A DNA stretch of 64,000 nucleotides from Psettodes erumei. Lineage: Eukaryota; Chordata; Actinopteri; Pleuronectiformes; Psettodidae. Where the stretch lies: positions 4,377,001 through 4,441,000 of the forward strand of contig JAFBJZ010000512.1 of NCBI GenBank assembly GCA_016785225.1, given 5' to 3'. Shown piece by piece: positions 61,301 to 64,000 of this stretch (position 1 is its first letter; the number at the start of each line of letters is the position of its first letter). The notes below the pieces were generated by a model that saw only the letters and a list, made by a program, of their open reading frames with translations, was not told the origin of the DNA and ran no database searches. The position numbers and the translations under genes are program-made.

Positions 61301-64000
61301 CCCGCCGCGGTGCCGAACAGCGCGACACCCCCACCCACGGGCGCTGAGACCGTCCATCCGACGCACACACACACACCAGCTTACAACGCTTGGAAGGGAG
61401 CTGGAAATGGACGTGCTCTCAAAGTGCACTCTCTCTAATGCACAACACTGCCTATTCTCCTTCCTGTGTTTTTTTTTTTTTTCTCCACACACTCTGCTCC
61501 ATTAGCCTAATCCCCCCCCCGTATGTCAGCGTGACCTTAACCCCATTACAAGGTCACAACCCACACTGAGAGCTCACCTGACGCAGACGCGCGCCCTCGG
61601 GACGCGTCCATCAGCGCCACCGACCCGACCGGAGCGGAGAGGGGCGAGCGGCCGAGGGAATACATGTCAGCTGAGATTCCTCCGCTCGGCGGTGTGTGTG
61701 GGGGGGGTAAAACACTTAAGAGGCAGATGCTTGTGTTTCGCTTGACAACTGTGTCCAATGTGAGGTCCAGGTCCATTTAGGAAAGAGCCCACGTCGGGGT
61801 GTGACTCCTCCTTCGCTCTGACGCTGACCCGCGCCGACCGGAGGCCTCTCGCGTCTCGTCCCGGCGAGCGCCGGTGCCAAGGAGGAGTCGCTTCGCTTCG
61901 CCGTTTATTTTGGACCTCGCAGGAACCGATTTTGGTCACTTGGGGGCAACGGAAACAAGCCGTGATCGCGCGTTTCTGTCTTCTGTTTTTTTTTTCAGTA
62001 GCTTGTTGCTTATTTAAATGTGAACGCACCTGCGAGGGGCTGAGTGTTTGGTTTTGGCCTTTTCACAGTGTGAGACTTTGGTTTTAAGTATTTTAACTAA
62101 GTATTTTAAAGTATTATCAGGGGCTGGTACTCTCAAAGACCTTTTTCAAGGAAAAGTTTTCTTTCGCATTAGTTTCTCCAATCCCGTCGTGCGCAGCTTG
62201 TCTTTGTCTCGCGTGATAGACAACCCGGTTTCCATGACAACACCTCCGGCTTTTGGGGGTTGCGCCGGTCACTCTCGGTCCTTTATCGGACAGACCCTCC
62301 GTCGAGGGGTTCGCCGAGAGAACGATCACGTCGATCACGACAACCGGGCAGCATGAGTCACTCCTCACGCGCGCGGGGGCCCCCCTTTTACTCGCGTTGG
62401 CCTCACGCCGCGTGGTGGATCCTGGGAGGACCCGGCGTGAACGCTCCTTCCACTCCTCCACAACGGGGGGGAAAAAAAACAAAAAAACCTGCGGCGAAAC
62501 AATAACGTGGGGATTTGCGCAGCGTGCTGCTGGTTATCTGATGCAGCCGTGCGGCTCTCCCTTCCGCCGCGCGCTCCCGCTTGAAGGTTGGAGGAGGGTG
62601 GGCGGAGAGCGGCCTGGCCTCGAGTGGAGGATTTTCATTGACTGATTGGTTATTTAAGATGTACCGGGGGGCTATTTATATAGTTGCCATGGCATCGTGC
62701 TCATGGCACAAGTGGATGACGTGGGAACCGACGCAAGCACATTCCACCGATTTAATACACCAAGCAGACCCAGAGCGGGCGCCTGAAATACACAGCGGCA
62801 GCGTTTCCCTCCTTCAGTTTCCTTCTCTCTCTTTCTCTTTCTTTCTCTCTCTCTCTCGCTCACTCTCAGACACACACACACACACACATTTGAAAGCCTT
62901 AGAAGCAGTGGGTTCTGGAACCCATTAGCGAGGCAGCGTGGGAAGAAGCGGTGCACGATGGGAGAAGGCCGTGTCTCTGCGTGCGGGGCTGTCGCCATGG
63001 CAACACCCCCCCCCCCACACACACACACACACCATATCTTGTTAAATCTCTGACAAGTTCGTCTTTCCGTCTCATGCGCACGTCAGCGAACGCCTCTCAG
63101 GCGCACGGGCGCTGCCCTCCTCTCCGTCGACGGAGGCTTTTTTCGTTCCATCTGGATCGAAGTGACCTTTACTCCTGATGCTGGCGACGCGTACCGGACC
63201 GCCAGATTTTAATCATGAGTGTGTGTGTGTGTGTGTGTGTGTGTCCGAGAGAGAAAACCCAATTATGGTCAAGCGGCCTTGCGGAGGTGGCACAGTCCGC
63301 TGTTCTGTCAGTGCCTCATTTAAAACAATAGTTACCAAGTTTCCTGGTTTGTCAGGGGTGCAGGTCACACACGAGGTAGCGGAGGGGGAACAGTTGTTTT
63401 GTTTTTGTTTTTTTTTTTTTTTGAAAGGACGCTGGTGTTACACGTGGAAGTGTGCAACCCACTGAAACGCGTTCGGTATGTAAGCCTGACATGAGTAGGC
63501 GGACGTGAGGCCAAAATCAACTTTCTTCATACATTTGTCATTGATGATGTGATCGTGCCGTGGACGTGAGGCCAAAAGTTTTAAAACTAGACGAGCTTTC
63601 AACATGGGAAGTAACTGACGGCCCGGATTTATAGTATTTCCCGTGCACGGAGCGCCTTGCCAACATCTCAGCCGACTGGAGCGCCAGCTCGGATAAATTT
63701 TCACCGGAACAATGCGATCGATCTGCTCCTTTTGAATTGGATTACGCTGCGTCCAGTACAGACAGAAGAGGTGCGCGCACGCGAAAAGGCGCCTTCCCCG
63801 ATTTCCTGCTGAATTGTCTCTCCGCCCAGGAGCCATCCTCTCTTAAGTAACAATCCTTCTTGATGTGTTTTGGTTTTTTTTTCTTTTTTTTTTTAGATTC
63901 CACCTTTTTCCCCGGTCGCTGCGCCGAGATCTTCGTGCGCGGAGAGAGCGTGGGCCGTCTCGGAGTCCTCCACCCTGACGTCATCAACCGCTTCGAGCTG
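55317..64000 (+). CDS. farsb: Phenylalanyl-tRNA synthetase beta subunit (3' end beyond window)
   Basis: Beta chain of the cytosolic (alpha-beta)2 enzyme that charges tRNA-Phe. Exons: 55317-55374, 55820-55875, 56051-56205, 56381-56453, 56568-56683, 56850-57000, 57101-57213, 57373-57443, 57517-57578, 57857-57908, 58058-58119, 58316-58523, 58628-58708, 58811-58903, 59207-59324, 59555-59707, and 63897 to the edge. These cover about 575 residues of the roughly 589 in human. Blocks include MPTVGVKRDLLF at the start, YKIDVPANRYDLLCLEGL (B3/4-type editing region), EIPPTRSDVIHACDIMEDAA (B5 region), LFEISDVVL and FFPGRCAEIFVRGE. One conflict was found: joining 57213 to the only AG acceptor at 57372 leaves the frame one base too long (GGGG before AGCAT), so the expected NGE-HSKI sequence is out of frame there. 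All other junctions are in phase. Confidence 0.94.
55502..55525 (+). repeat. (CAG)8 repeat in farsb intron 1
   Basis: Eight perfect CAG units lie in the first intron, 128 bp after the first coding exon, and are transcribed as CAG in the farsb pre-mRNA. Confidence 0.95.
59735..59760. repeat. (GGAT)n microsatellite
   Basis: About six tetranucleotide units are seen directly after a GGGA-rich stretch, at the start of the large farsb intron. Confidence 0.9.
62991..63004. promoter_or_regulatory. X-box-like palindrome in the large farsb intron
   Basis: GTCGCCATGGCAAC fits the RFX consensus GTNRCC-N2-RGYAAC. No cilia gene is recognised next to it, so function is uncertain. A one-mismatch relative, GTTGCCATGGCATC, lies near 62683. 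Confidence 0.4.
63212..63243. repeat. (GT)n microsatellite
   Basis: About 16 GT units are seen directly within the large farsb intron. Confidence 0.95.

Larger units (their letters stand above)
59708..63896 (+). other. Large GC-rich farsb intron (4.2 kb)
   Basis: It separates the last two visible farsb exons, while the other introns are mostly 70-450 bp. It contains a GGAT repeat (59735-59760), a G-rich tract (61229-61259), CT- and CA-repeats (62821-62888), a perfect X-box-like palindrome (62991-63004) and a GT repeat (63212-63243). It shows promoter-like CpG richness in places. No coding exon of another gene was recognised on either strand. Confidence 0.7.

Noticed and set aside
62220..62240. 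TTTCCATGACAAC as another X-box
   Set aside because: It fails the consensus at two specified positions.
59708..63896. Search for a nested gene in the large farsb intron
   Set aside because: Open frames on both strands are short and low-complexity, without splice-consistent conserved blocks.
1..64000. CRISPR arrays, operons, bacterial insertion sequences or prophage
   Set aside because: The sequence is eukaryotic with spliced genes; the tandem short repeats seen are simple microsatellites.

Overview
The window is vertebrate nuclear DNA, almost certainly from a ray-finned (teleost) fish. Its genes are split by short GT-AG introns, there are many CA/TG microsatellites, intronless trace-amine-type receptors are present, and several teleost-style retroelement fragments can be read. 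I recognise nine protein-coding loci. All joins below were made by hand from splice signals and reading frame; no search was run.

Layout. 1-1439 (+): 3' part of pitpna (phosphatidylinositol transfer protein alpha). About 3496-9710 (+): inpp5k, an inositol polyphosphate 5-phosphatase with a C-terminal SKICH domain and an N-terminal extension I do not recognise. 13504-15725 (+): tekt1 (tektin-1), with a perfect RFX X-box about 750 bp upstream. 16355-17808 (-): an xaf1-like zinc-finger gene, convergent with tekt1 and missing its first exon. 19230-24835 (-): three trace-amine-associated receptor loci, two of them in a recent tandem duplication that also carries a LINE endonuclease fragment; one copy is broken by a 1-bp frameshift. 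24836-31327: mostly non-coding, with repeat-derived patches. 31328-31867 (-): kcne4, one exon. 34996-48900 (-): acsl3, 14 coding exons giving 719 residues in a clean frame. 55317-64000 (+): farsb (phenylalanyl-tRNA synthetase beta), running off the right edge.

From memory of the human map, pitpna-inpp5k-tekt1-xaf1 corresponds to genes on human 17p13 and kcne4-acsl3-farsb to genes on 2q36. The window therefore appears to span a junction of two conserved blocks, with the TAAR cluster and LINE debris between them.

The genes do not form one pathway. pitpna and inpp5k both handle phosphoinositides (transfer and 5-dephosphorylation); acsl3 activates fatty acids for lipid synthesis; tekt1 builds ciliary doublet microtubules; xaf1 is an apoptosis and interferon-type regulator; TAARs are amine GPCRs; kcne4 is a potassium-channel subunit; farsb charges tRNA-Phe. 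I see no evidence of an undescribed multi-gene system. The points most worth checking are a candidate in-frame 27-bp microexon in the inpp5k catalytic domain, the novel inpp5k N-terminus, the tekt1 X-box, the duplicated TAAR-LINE unit with its frameshift, a frame conflict in farsb, and identical 23-bp poly(A)-signal segments downstream of kcne4 and acsl3.
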